Source: Branchiostoma floridae (Eukaryota; Chordata; Leptocardii; Amphioxiformes; Branchiostomatidae). Taken from it: 52,784 bases of DNA. Shown here in pieces: positions 11,457 through 24,200 of this stretch; the first letter of the stretch is position 1; each line of letters starts with the position of its first letter. Where the stretch lies: NCBI RefSeq assembly GCF_000003815.2, contig NC_049991.1, forward strand, positions 2,985,279 to 3,038,062, written 5' to 3'. The notes beneath the pieces were generated by a model, which had not been told where the DNA came from, did not search any database, and saw only the letters and a list, made by a program, of their open reading frames with translations. The translations under genes were made by a program, and so were the position numbers.

Positions 11457-12277
11457 AGGCTGTCCGCCAAGCCAAACAGTCCAAATATACAACGCGTGAC
11501 AGGCGTTTGCTTTAAACTGCTGTCAATCTGTTTTTGTCATGCACAATGAGGGATGTGGAGAAAACGTCATGTAACAGGTCTTTAATTAAAAACGAAGCAT
11601 GAGTGTTTGCATGAGAAGGGAGGGGGGAGGGGGGCAATAACTCAAAATGATCAACTTTGGTCCAGAGCAATTTCACCCGGAGGTTACATTCAGTTTTGGT
11701 ACGGAGCATCTAGTGATTTTTTTTTTCAATAAATATTTGAAACGACAAGAGGGGCGATCAGGCCTAGGCGTTTGGCATGGTCAGTTAGCGCTACTTGAAT
11801 CCCCACTGTTACATATTAATTGATATGGACAATGATGCGCATTTTTAAAATATTTTCTAGTTTGACTTTATACCTAGTACCTGTTTTCAGTCTGCATTGT
11901 TCTTCAAAATATCCCAAGACATTTTGTATAACTATAGTAGACGTGGTAATCTTGATGAGGAGGTATGTCGTGAAACGTGCCGGGTGTTTGGCCTCCCAGT
12001 AGCTTTTCTTTTAATTGCAGTCTTCAGATTATAGGCACGTGAATCCTATAATAAGGATCCTATGAATCATGATACCTTAGCGAAAGTTTGTGCTCACCAA
12101 CTGTCAGGCCCCTATCACATCCGTCGTACGTACGATCGTCGTACGATTGCAACCTGAGAGCATTTTTGTGATAGTCGTATATGTGTCGTATACAAAATTC
12201 AGCTGTGTTGTTTCGGACAAGGCTGTCGGCGGTTGGTTCTTTAACAGTCTGCTTGAATATTCAACGACGACGAATTG

Positions 12278-12460
12278 CGACAAATCGCATGACGACCTAC
12301 GACAAATCTCACGACGACCTACGATAAATCGCACTGCGACCTACGACAAATCGCACGAAGACCTACGACTAATCGCACGAAGACCTACGACAAATCGCAC
12401 GAAGACCTACGACTAATCGCACGAAGACCTACGACTAATAGCACGACGACCTATGACGAA
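12278..12460. repeat. 22-base tandem array, about 8 copies
   Basis: Unit close to CGACAAATCGCACGAAGACC followed by TA. Copies differ by a few substitutions. Units abut with no spacers, so this is a minisatellite and not a CRISPR array. Because 22 is not a multiple of 3, the open frame through it cycles through three peptides every 66 bases. Confidence 0.9.
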
Positions 12461-13089
12461 AGTTACCGCGTCGTAAGCTATCTAGTTCAGATACGAGTAA
12501 CTATAACTGTTGAGATGTCAATAAAAGGTGGAGATTTATACGTCTATGACAATAAAACGATTTCGTACTGAAGTTTCCGTCCTGGTGCGTGACTCCTCTA
12601 TAGCTCAGCTAAGACTTGTGTCGTGCCGATGACGTAGTAGATGATCCTGTGACGTATGTACAGTTATAGGATCTAAAAGAGATCACGGCCTTGGCATTTG
12701 GCCGCGCACGTGGAAGTGAAAGGTGAACGACCCGGCCGGCTATAGGTCGTTCAAACATAAGCGTCAGCTCAGGTTTTGTTAAGAACAAAGCGTTGTCAAC
12801 AGCGACGTTTAAAGAGAGAAAGACATTCTCACTTTAATTGCCGGTTAGAGTCTATTTTCTTTCTGCATACTGTATATCGGGGACTAGTTATGCACAATAT
12901 TAAAGACCGGGAAACTGAAGTATTTTTCTAGCAGTCGGAGACGGAACTACAGTTCAGGCTCTTTATGAGTTTCACTCCAGAGCGTTGAATTGAAAAGACA
13001 GTCAGATTTATCTTGATTGGTTTAAAGATTTGATTAAAAATGACATATGAGGCAGAACAGGTTAGTTAGTGACGTAGTGTTGGTCTGTC

Positions 13090-13405
13090 TACTGGCACGA
13101 AGTCCACGCACTTAGAGTTCACACATGAAAAGACCACGGCAGTGGAATACAACTAAGCCGAGAGGACTCCAATGGTTCAGCCTGGTACTGGTCTTCTATA
13201 AGAACGAAGGTCACGCACTTGGAGTTCACGCCTGAAAAGTCCACGGCAATGGAATACAACTAAGCCAAGAGGACTCCCATGGCTCGTCTAGGTACTGTTC
13301 CATCTACAGAAACAAAGTCCACGCCCTTGCAGTTTACGCCTAAAAGGTCCACGGCAGTGGAATACAACTAACCCAAAAGGACCCCCATGGCTCGACAGAA
13401 GAACA
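13090..13405. repeat. 107-108 base tandem array, about 3 copies
   Basis: The marker CCACGGCAGTGGAATACAAC occurs at 13134, 13241 (one mismatch) and 13349, giving periods of 107 and 108. Each unit also contains CACGC-CTT-GAGTT, the seed of the adjacent 15-base array. Confidence 0.85.
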
Positions 13406-13410
13406 AAGTT

Positions 13411-13506
13411 CACGCCCATGGAGTTCACGCCCATGGAGTTCAAGCCCTTGGAGTTCACGCCCTAGGAGTTCACGCCCTAGAAGTTCACTCCCATGGAGTT
13501 CACGCC
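13411..13506. repeat. 15-base tandem array, 6 copies
   Basis: Six abutting 15-base units (13411-13500) of CACGCCCATGGAGTT type with single-base variants, then a partial CACGCC. The unit matches an internal piece of the neighbouring 107-base repeat. Confidence 0.9.
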
Positions 13507-14649
13507 TAAAATTTCCACTCCATCATATATCAGGAACACAGAAATCAGAAGTTTAAGAAATTGTTTCCCCACTAGGATGTAACAACGAAAAAACAACAAC
13601 GCAAGGGTTAGATATGAAATTGTATCATTTACTGACATATACCGTAACCATATACATTTGTGTGACTGGGCAAGCTTCATACACCAGCACACAACCACAC
13701 ACTTTACACCTTTGCTGCATTACACAAAATCTCTGATTGTCAAGTCTCTTTCACAAAATGTATACAACTCTTTTAAGAAACCTTCTTCTATAGAAAACCT
13801 GTCCGACATATACAAACAAAGCATAAACATCTTTACGGACAGTATTTTGTAATATTACGTATGGTTATTCCCACAGTACCATTTATCAACATATCAGCTC
13901 CAACCACAATAAATTCTTCGTTGTGACGTTATCAAAATCTTACACCACATTCAATGATTTTGTACAACTTATTGAACAAACATTTGATATAATCTGCAAT
14001 ATATTATGGCAAGATTCACAATTCCATAAGTCTACATAAGTACCAATATATACATCTAAAAGCTGGAGTAAAAGCGCCTCCTACCAGAATCTTCTTCAAC
14101 TGCAGGTTCAATATTTTCAACTCACATAATTCGTACTTGTACTTATTATGTACATGTACCGATAATAGATATGAGCACAATAGACACTAGTCAAATATAA
14201 AAAAGACTAGCTTTTTTAACACTGCACCTTTGCCCGAGTTTACAATGACAGTATGTTGTTGGTGGTGTGAGGCACAATGACGTAGTGTAATAATAATTAT
14301 TACAATATTCAATAATAATTATTATAATCACAAAGCAGCATACGCACAAGCTTAAATGGCTGAGCAACAAATGTATCCATGATGGCTTTGGTAAACACCT
14401 TTGGCAAAAACAGTTGGTCTTTGAGGATATTCGAGTCTGACAAATTAACTTTCCGTTGATTCGTTAAGTACGAAATGTGAAGAAGTTCAACTTCCTTACA
14501 GAGTACAAGTCTAAGGGATAGAAAAAAAAACAGAGTACAAGTCTAAGGGATAGAAAAAAACAGCACCTACCAATCAAAAACACATGAGAAGTGGACAACT
14601 GAGTACTTCTGACAGTGATTGTAACCAATGGTGTGAACAATTATTCTGT

Positions 14650-14987
14650 TTAGCCTCCTTCACCGGCGTCTCGGTGGGCCTTGGCGAAATTTGTTTTTTT
14701 TTGGGGGGGGGGGGGGGGGGCGATTCCCGATTTTATCCGGGAAAACCCCGGGAAATGAAAATCTGCCGGGAAAGGAAAATATACCGGGGAACTTAACCTT
14801 GCAAGGGCTCCCAGCAACCAGGGGGGGGTACAAGCTTCCCGGCATATATTCCTTTCCCGGCATTTTTGTTTTCCCGACATATTTACCTTTTCTGGCGTAT
14901 TCCCAGTTAAAAAACACGACCCCCCCCCCCCCCCCAAAAACAACAACTTACGCCAATGCCCCCAGAGAGGCCGATGAAGGAGGCTAA
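14650..14987. mobile_element. Foldback element with G-run and C-run arms
   Basis: The ends TTAGCCTCCTTCACCGGC and its near-complement GCCGATGAAGGAGGCTAA are inverted. Inside, a run of 18 G (14703-14720) faces a run of 16 C (14920-14935). The core repeats CCGGGAAA and TTTCCCGG blocks in both orientations. The whole 338 bases could fold back on itself. No transposase. Confidence 0.7.
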
Positions 14988-15401
14988 ATTATGTTTCTTA
15001 TACGGTATACTGCACAAGGTCGACTGAAGGTTACTCATTGCACAATGTATACATACACGTTCTAAGAACGGTCTTATCATACATACTCACTGTATGTTTC
15101 AATTAACGATTTTACCCATATTGAAAGAAGTTAAGTACCATATCAACGTTCCAAACGCACTATTGGCACAATTCTGTACTCACGAAATAAATACTGCATT
15201 TTTCATACACTCGACTCATTACATCCAGTGGTGTAAATATCAATATTTTTACAATTGCCTTGAACTATTTACAGATACTGCCTTCCATAAAAATCATTTA
15301 CAGTCTCAAAAAGGCTCTTCGCATTCTGTTCTTGTTTTCTTCTTCAACTTCTGACTACGGTCAGGCATATCTGCTTGCATGCCACAATTACCTGTTTATC
15401 C

Positions 15402-15407
15402 TTTATT
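15402..15407 (-). terminator. Possible poly(A) signal of FAM234
   Basis: Minus-strand AATAAA about 425 bases past the FAM234 stop codon. Sequence match only. Confidence 0.3.
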
Positions 15408-15832
15408 CGTTATACCCAAGTAGTATACCACCGTCTCAAACTACATGCCTCAAACTTAGTATTCTGACGTTACACCAAATATCTTTTCTTTGAACTTCTG
15501 TGTCAAAGCGCGTCGTACAACGTGCACCAATTTTGCAGTCACGTTCAAGACCAACTAAGTCACAGAGCCTACCCTGGACGTAAGGCTGTTTCCAGGGCCT
15601 ACACAGGGCAGCTCCTCGGCTTCAGGGCCGACATGCCCCGACGGAAATTCTATCACAGACACCCATGAGTTAGACTCTAGGCAATAGTTGCTCAGGGTCT
15701 AACTCAAGAGTGTCTACGTGGAGTCCAACCGAACCGTACCCTTTTGAACCCTCTGAAGTTGTGGAGTGATCCCAAGGAATTTCCGCCCGCCTTCTCGGAA
15801 TGATACATTCATAAAATATGGAGGTAAACCGT

Positions 15833-16143
15833 CTACACCTTGCTGTCACCACGCTGCCCCATGTACCCCGCCCACCGCTGTTGATGTAACGGTAGAAAAC
15901 GGAAATGTCCCGCCGGATTCCGGCTCAAGAGGTCGACATGCGTCCCGTTCCGGTAAATGGTTTGTCCCGTCTGCATGTTGACGTAATCAGCCTCCGACAG
16001 ACTGACGTTGAGGTTGATTTTGTTGATGGACAGACGATATTCCATCCGCATGTGCGATCCGCCGGGGTCCTTCAGAAAGGCAATGCTGCCCTCGATGTAC
16101 ACGTAGTCTAATGTACCGTCCCCATCAACGTCACCCACGGCAC
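15833..16143 (-). CDS. FAM234: FAM234 terminal exon 13
   Basis: Acceptor TTTCTGCAG, phase 1. Encodes [19 protein letters not shown] and the C-terminal family block [20 protein letters not shown], ending at a stop at 15835-15833. Confidence 0.92.
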
Positions 16144-19100
16144 CTGCAGAAACGGACAGTCCCCATATCACAAAATCATCAAGTACAAAGTCGTTTTAGG
16201 AACAAGAAAAGCAAGAAAACTACTTGGGTAATCTGCAATACGTTATCTAAGAGGACTTATATATCCAACAAACGGTTCAATGATACAAGCTTGCTGTCTT
16301 GCCATCATACCTGAAACATACCAGTGTAAGTAGGGCGGGCAACTCGTTGGACTGCGCCAAATTGCGCTGGAATTTTGCGCCAACTTTGCGAATTTATGCC
16401 GATTCTCCCTCGCCGTTACACTGACTTGCGACACATTTGCGACTTAACTCCAGACAAGCCATACAAAGTAGCCACGTCCATAGTGCCACATTCTCAGTTT
16501 AGATACAATTTCATCGGAAATCGCAGTGTTGCCACCGAATTAAAAGCCAGTGCACAATGATTTAGAATTCATAAAAAGAGACTTGCAGTGATAAAAGGAT
16601 ATCTACAGCGTGTTCGTAATTTTGCCAACTTGCGAAGTTTTGGAAAATTCAACAAAAATCGCAATTTCAGGCGATAAAGTGCCCAACGCAATTTGGCAGC
16701 CAATAGGTACGTACCTGTTGTCCTGTCATTCGGACTCATAGGTGTGCACAACAACACGGGAAACTTTCTGTCATCCTCCCATCCTCGTCGCTCCCTCCTG
16801 CTGCTGTCCGCGGGTCCGTCCTGAGTGTTGGCTGGGGAGGCCGTCCTTCGTCCCGCCACGGCAGCATCCGTCACCGCGATCAGCTCCTCCGTCAGGTCAT
16901 CCTCGTGTTCTGTAGGGGCATCCTCAAAGTCGGGGGGAGGCCCAAAGCGCTCTTCCTCTTGTTGCTTCTTTCGCCTATAGTCCTCTTCTGTGTAGTCTAC
17001 AACACAGTTATATACGTATGTATACAAGTATGAGAAAAAAAGACGGAACATCATACAAGTATACGTATATTAACTATTAACCATGCCTGTGTTTATATGC
17101 GTATACATGTATTAGAAAACAGACGGAACATCGACCATAAGACATCCACTGAGAGTCTGCCATGGAAATATGACAGTTGGACTTTTGAAAATTCAAACTT
17201 CCGTAACGATAACAACCGTCAAAAGCTGTTATATATTTGATGACGAAAAAGTGATCCTGCAGCTGTCGTTCCTACATGTGCATTTCTATAGACAGTCGTA
17301 AGGGGCGCTTATGAGTAGTGTACTTACTGTAATAATACGGGATGGACTTGAGCTCTACAAGTCTGATGGGGGTCCGTGCGAAGTCTCTGTCTACCAGGAA
17401 CAGTTCCTGGGACGGCATGTTAGCGGCGTCACAGGAAGGGGCGTGGCTTTCTTCATCACCCCCATCATCACCATGGCGACGGCGTCGCACCTGTCAAGAG
17501 CGACATATGAGTTTGCGTGGACGACAATCGGTCAACATTGTACACTTCGTATTTTCTAATTTGTGGTATATCATACTGAACTCCGATTTCCATTGCTTTT
17601 TGCTGGCTTTTCGTCTGAGAATACGTCTTCAATTCCATGATTTGCATCTAAGCTACCTGCATAACTAAAATGATGGAAATTCGTCCTTTCTTTCTTCAGT
17701 TAAAGATTCTAACAAAAACGCTCCTGCAGTTCCCAAACTGACCGCTAGGATGGTTCATCAGTATGTATACAGTGTATGTACGTACATGTGATCCTGCTCC
17801 CCCGGGATGCTGTACCACCTCGGTGGCGGGGCCCTGTCGACCTAACACCCAGAACAGGAAGGCGTCCCTCCCCGGGTCAGCCGTGCGGAGGGTCAGGGGT
17901 GAGGAGAAGGTCGTCCCGCGGGTGGGGAGGGACCACAGTTCATGCCCCGTCCGTCCGTCTAGAATCATCATCTACAACAAAACACAAGACAACATAATTA
18001 AAGAATTAAAAAAAAGAAAAAAGAATTCGAGTTCGTAAGTTACATTAATTCTTGTCACATTCGTCGTATGATTCCAATATCGTAGTATTGTATTAGTATA
18101 CCCACGACCACGTGGAAGACATACTGAGCGTTGGAAGGACCAGGTTACAAAAGAAACTGGTCTGACTAGAGCACAGGACCGTGTGACATGGAAATCCTTG
18201 AAGGGGAGGAGCAAGGGGCCAGTCCCTTGCCTAAGCACTAAGGCAGACAGGTATTTTCAAGCAGGCTCTAAGACTGCTTTTTCGGTAACAAGACGGCTCG
18301 ACGTCGCACGACACATGCACAAACGACCATTCTGACAATGCCCTCAGTTTGCAATCGTACGACAGTCGTACAACGAAAATAGCTGCACGCTGAAAAAAGT
18401 TGAAGCAATGGCCAAAACCAAGTTTTAACGTCGACGGCAACTACCTGTGACAAGTTGTTACACTGCACCTAGACAAGTATATGTATAGGTCAACCTCACC
18501 GCCATTGGTAGTTTACATTTGTTATATAACCGTCTGTGATTCATTTGTACGTCCAAAGGTCGGTCAAATAACCGTTTGTTTTTACAGTGAACACAATAAA
18601 ACGGGTATGACATTTCAATTTTTTTAAAGACATTAACATGCCCAAATCTTATTGATGATGTTTTGCATGCTGATGCAGAATTCCAATGGCCAAACAGAAA
18701 TGTCTTTTATTCTAATTCAATATACAGTTTGGCCAAAGTTTTTTTCTGAGGGTCCCAACTTTCAGCATAATTCTAGCTGTTGTTCCTAGAATTATACTGT
18801 AGACCTGGAGATATGTAATTATCAAGGTGGTATCTCACTGCACTTGGTGCACCGGCGCGGCACTGAGGGGCTCGTTCACTGCGGCACTGTTTTGTCATTG
18901 CCGATTTTTTTAAAATTTAGATATTGTGTAATACGTTCAAGTATGACATAGAAGACAACAAAATACACAAAACGTAAGAAAATTCGTTCTTTATCTCTGA
19001 AATTCGTTGAGTAATCTTTCGAACCCCGCAGTGACGAATCGGTGCTCCAAGTGCAGTGAGATACCTTCACCTAGATATCTTTGTTACATAATACTTTAGA

Positions 19101-21250
19101 CTTGTACGCATTCATTTATTTTGTCTATCTAAATAAAGTTTTCCGGAATTACAGCGTCAGTCCGGAATCCCAGTACCGCCTGTTATAGACACTATGTGAA
19201 CGGAACACACAGCTATACCTCCAAACTTAACATCTCACTGCTGTACATCTATTTGTTTAGTTTCTTCTGTTTTTAAGGCTGAGCTTTCCTTTGGAATGCC
19301 CTTTGTCACCCGTGGAGTTCCTCTGGTAGCCCAAGTTGTTTTCTCACAAGCTTCTAAGAAATCGTGCACCGTTGACAAGACACGTCTTTGGGTAAACGTG
19401 TTTTGTACCTCAGTTTACATAACACGAAAATGCAAAATAACACCCAAAGTAAAGAACATATACCGGGTCAGCATCAGTGTACCAGCAAGCTATAGCGGAC
19501 TCGAACTAATCTCCATGCAGATCTGCCGGTAGCATAAGGACTTAAGCTGGCCAAGAAGTGTTCTGAGCCACCGGGGCTAGGCTGCGGACCTGAACCTAAT
19601 CTGTGAAAACTTGTGAATGGCCGACATTACTAAAAACAATGGACCATTTCGTCACAAGAATTCTGTTTGGTGAAGTATCCGACGTCTATTGGCGTTTTAA
19701 CATCATATCCGAGTCATGTAACTGCCTCTCTTTTAGACCAAATTTGACTATAGAGGCTTGGTAAATATAACTATGAACTCTCCTCTGCTTAACTTTTGCT
19801 ATTCTTTTGGACCGGTAAGCCCTAAAACACGTGGACGCCTGCCGAAATGATATGTTCATTTTCAAATCGGTCCTACATCCGGTCTACTGATTTTTTCAGG
19901 TCCGATTTTTCTGGAGAAGAAAACCCCACCCCTAATAAAGATCATTGACAAGATACGAAGGACAAATGCCTTTTTTTGAAAACATAAACAACATCCGAAA
20001 TTCAGAAATCACCGCATTTATCAAAATTCAAAATTCCACTTGACCAAAATTTGAACTAAGTGCTTAAACTTTTGACTGGACTTGTTTTTCTCTTTGCACT
20101 TCTTGTGTGGCTAGTTCTTGTGTCAGTATCATCGTTTACTTATGTCAGTAGACATAAGACGGACGACATAGCTGCTAGACATGTTGACTTCTTTCCCTCC
20201 CCCCTTGCGAGGTCTTGTCCCATTTTTGTCTCCGTTGATGCTTGAAACACCGCCTTGGTATTTTCACAGCGTCCGGTGAGTGTCAGGATTTGTAGGAAAA
20301 CACCGTCTTTCTCATGGCCAGCTGCACCCGAGACCGTCAAGACTGTTTTTGTCGTTACGCAGTGGTGTCAATCAAATGCACTTGTTTGTTATTGTCCATT
20401 GAACACTCTGCGTGGTAGTCATGACTGAGTAGTAAGAGACCCACGTAGTATTGTGATGGTCACCGGTTTGCTAACAAGTGAACTACCACTGAAGTACGGA
20501 CTAAAGTAATGCAAAACATCGGTCCTTGCGTACGATGACCTCCCAACCAAATATGTTGTAGTGGAAAAGAAAACTGAAGTATGGCCACGTGTCTCGGTCA
20601 TAAGGGACTTACCTTAAGTATAATGCAAGCAATGACAAGCGTCCAGGGAGAAAGAAAGAGAGGTGGGCAGCGTAATTGTCGTAAAAGATTTGTTTGTTTG
20701 TTTTTGTTTGAACCTTTATTTATTCATGAAAGCTCAAATCGGCCTGCAGGCCGCTTTTCATTGAGGTCATGAGGGAAGAGGCAAGGGTCAGACAAAGTAT
20801 ATAACAGAGATAAAGTTACATCGTTTTGGGTCCTTATAAGTCCTATACGTCTATATACACCATTTACATTTACATACATACAGAATACATGATAGAAACT
20901 GCTACATTATTCAAGTCCGTTCATTTGGCCGTTCCCGTTACTTTAAGAGTCTCTTAAAGGAAGCCAGAGTTGGGGCTGTGCGTATGTCCGGTGGTAGACT
21001 GTTCCAGATGGTGGGTCCACGGTAGGCGATGGCTCTTCTGAAGGTTTCTCGGTGGGGTTAATAAGAGAGAGGATAATAAGAGAGAATGGACAGACATGAC
21101 ACTTGGTGAAACACTAAATCATAAAACCGAGAAGGGTGCTGAAAACTGGTCTTCGATCTTCTGTGGTGCGCCAACGGTCAAATAGTCAGACTAATGGAGA
21201 GAAAGGGGAGAGAGAAAGAGAGGGGGAGGGGTAGAGACGAAAGAGAGAGG

Positions 21251-21282
<32 letters not shown>

Positions 21283-24200
21283 TTCACACTAGCCTGGAAG
21301 TTCCAGTCTTGTTAGCTTTAGTGAGATTGTAACGGACGGCACTGGGAATCCAGGCCACCGGCTTCATGCAAGAAAACGGTACATGACTTCTTAATAAATC
21401 CGAAGACTCGACGTACGCGTTTATTTTCAAGACCTGTATCTGAGCTTTGATATGTAAAAAAAAACACAACTTTTTCCCACAAGAGACTCACACAATTAAA
21501 ACATGCTGCAGCAGTCCAGTAAACTTAAGTCTACTGATTCAAACCAAAACAGTTCCAGTCTGTTATCGTTGTTGCCTTGTCCTGACAGTCTGACTGTGTT
21601 AGGTAGGTGGACGAAACGCAGGACTAGGGTAAGTCGTCACGTTGGCAAGCCGCCACCCGTATGGGGTCCTTACGTCAAACCCTTGGTGCCCCGGCCCTGT
21701 ACTACTATATACAGCAGGAATTTGGTCCAAATTTTTGGCGGTCGCGTTGGCCAGGTGGTCGTTGTAAAGAGGTCGCTTAATTCTTACGTCAATGGGGAAA
21801 ATTTTCGGGACCGAGAAAAAAAGCGGTCGTAAAAACCAGGTGGTCGCTAAGAAGAGGCGGTCGCTTGGGCAGGTTTGACTGTACTAGTATATACATGTAT
21901 ACAGAAAGGTAGCAGATCACCAAACGTTAAAACCAGACAGTCACGGTCACAGGTGTTGGGCAGAATCTCAGCAAGGGGTTTATTTGTCGTGTGATACGTC
22001 CGCTCACACCTGCACGATACCACACGGGGCTAGCCGCCCGGAACACCGACAACAATAACTCTCTCCTCTCGAAAATACAAGCAAACTGCTGTGCCGCCTG
22101 GTACATTTAGGCTTGGGTCCCATTTACAAACCGAGCACGGCCGGGATGTTTGCGGAAACGAAAAATAAAAGTGTTTACCCAGGAATATACACAAACTATT
22201 CTCATGACTAATTTTGTTTACTTTTTGTGTGTTTTGTTGCCTTTTACATTATATTTTTCGAATTGCATTTGGGATGTAGCCTACGGCATTGTCAGAAGGC
22301 CTAGGGTATCCTCGCGGTCTTTCACCTTGGCTGTTAATCAAATCTCGAAATAGGACACATCTTTTAACAGTGGTGCTTTCGACTACCTCTTTTGAAACGT
22401 TTCCAGGGTCCGTCTTTTGACTCTACATGGGGCACGCGCGGACACGCGTGACTATGCGCCCCGCATGTCTTTGGGCAAGTTCAGGATCACGTCCGAGTCA
22501 CTCGCTAAACAGCAAAACTACACAGCCAGGTGGTCTTGGGTGGTGATTTCCGGAAGAGTGGGTCGTCTCTGGTGGTCTGACGGAAAAACCAAGACAGATG
22601 GAGCGTCTATGACGTCTGATTGGCGTTAGAGCAAACGTCACAGCGCAAGTTTCCCGCCGTTTTTATTATCTGGGAAAACACCTGGCCCGACTATCTGAGG
22701 ACATATCCAAGGCTGAATCATTATTCTATTTTTTTAAATACAAATTTGACCTATAATATGTTGTGATTTAAGACATGTAGTAAATTGTACGACAAATGTC
22801 ACGTATCGTAAAATTTGCGCCATGTTCAATCAATACCCCGTCGCGTTGGCTTCGACAATGGCGTGTTTTGCTGACACGAACGTGCCCCAAGCCTCTCCTG
22901 GGCCGCTAAATGGGGACACTGGCACGACAACTCCGGCAAACTGGCTTAGGGGTACATTCTAGTCATGCTGAGATCTGCCACATGCAAATGGTTTGGTTAT
23001 TTTGGTCTTTACTACGAAAGCTTGCTGTGTGAGCTAGACGACCTTGTTTAGTCTAGCGATTCTCGTTTTTCGAGTGGTCTTGTCCTATTGGGGGGCCGCG
23101 TGACTGCGGTGCTGTTTTCTTATCTACTACCTCAGAGGGACGAACCGAACGTGTCAAGGCTCAGAAAAACACTTCGGAGAAATTTCTTCAAGGAGGTAGA
23201 GAGACAGACACCTGTTCCGGAATCTACGTGTCGTATACAGCGCTCGAATTTGCATACTTTTTCGGGAACCAGATGTGGCCGGGTGGTGGTCTTTACTGTT
23301 ATAAAGGTGTCGCTTGTCAGCGTGCCTTCGTTATAACGGACTCCGGCACGTCTATATAAACACTGGAGAGGCGTGGGTGAGATTGTACTAGGAGAAAAAC
23401 ATACAGAGAGTGCTGGTGTAGGCGGCCGGCGCTTCAGGCTAACTTGACTCCATTCTGCGGTCACGTCGGAAAATACGTCAAAGGGGCGTGGTGTCAAAAC
23501 AACAGGGGAAAGAACTCTGAATGACGGACACAATAACAGGAAATTTACAGTTGGAGCTTTTCCCACCGAGCAGCTTCATAGTCAAGCGGGAGGCTTGTCT
23601 GATCACTACGGAGATGAACGCCGTGCCAACGTGACTCCTGACCCAGATGTATGCATTCACCGCCGGCTGGTAACAAAGTACATCTCGAAAAACAATATTT
23701 GCCGAGAACAGTTCAGCAAACCGGCGTGAAACAATCGGTTGGTTAGAATCAGAAGAGAAGAAGACTTGTTTGAAGCATGGCAGCTAGAATTGCTCTGCTG
23801 GGCTCTTTCCTCGTGCGCGCCTGTCTGGCAGTGACGGTGCCGCCGACTGGCTCAACGCTCCACCTCGGAGTCTGTCCCCGATTCTACGTAGACTCTCTGA
23901 GCACCTGCAACAATAGGTGTCTAACGGACGACGACTGCCGCGAGCAGGAAAAATGCTGCAACAACGCGTGTGGAGACAGGAGCTGTGTGACGGCGGCGGA
24001 AGAGACCGTCCCTACCACCATGACCACAACGACTATGGAGGACAGTTTAGCGGGGACATGTAGAGGGTATGACTGCATGCAACAAGGCGCCGTGTGTACG
24101 GTGGTGGACGGCCGGCCGAAGTGCATGTGTGAATCTCTGTGCCCCGTCGACAAAGAGCCGAGCTTCGTGTGTGCATCGGACGGCATGACTTACTTCAACG

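Larger units (their letters stand above)
11236..15832. other. Intergenic stretch with satellite arrays and a foldback element
   Basis: No supported gene. It holds the 22-base array (12278-12460), the 107-base and 15-base arrays (13090-13506), the poly-G/poly-C foldback (14650-14987) and TCGTACGA-rich sequence near 12120-12150. ORFs inside the repeats are by-products of repeat phase. Confidence 0.6.

Noticed and set aside
12278-12460. Possible CRISPR-like repeat array
   Set aside because: Units abut without spacers and the context is eukaryotic; it is a minisatellite.
14584-14987. Overlapping 70-98 codon ORFs on both strands
   Set aside because: They arise from the symmetric poly-G/poly-C foldback; Gly and Pro runs only.
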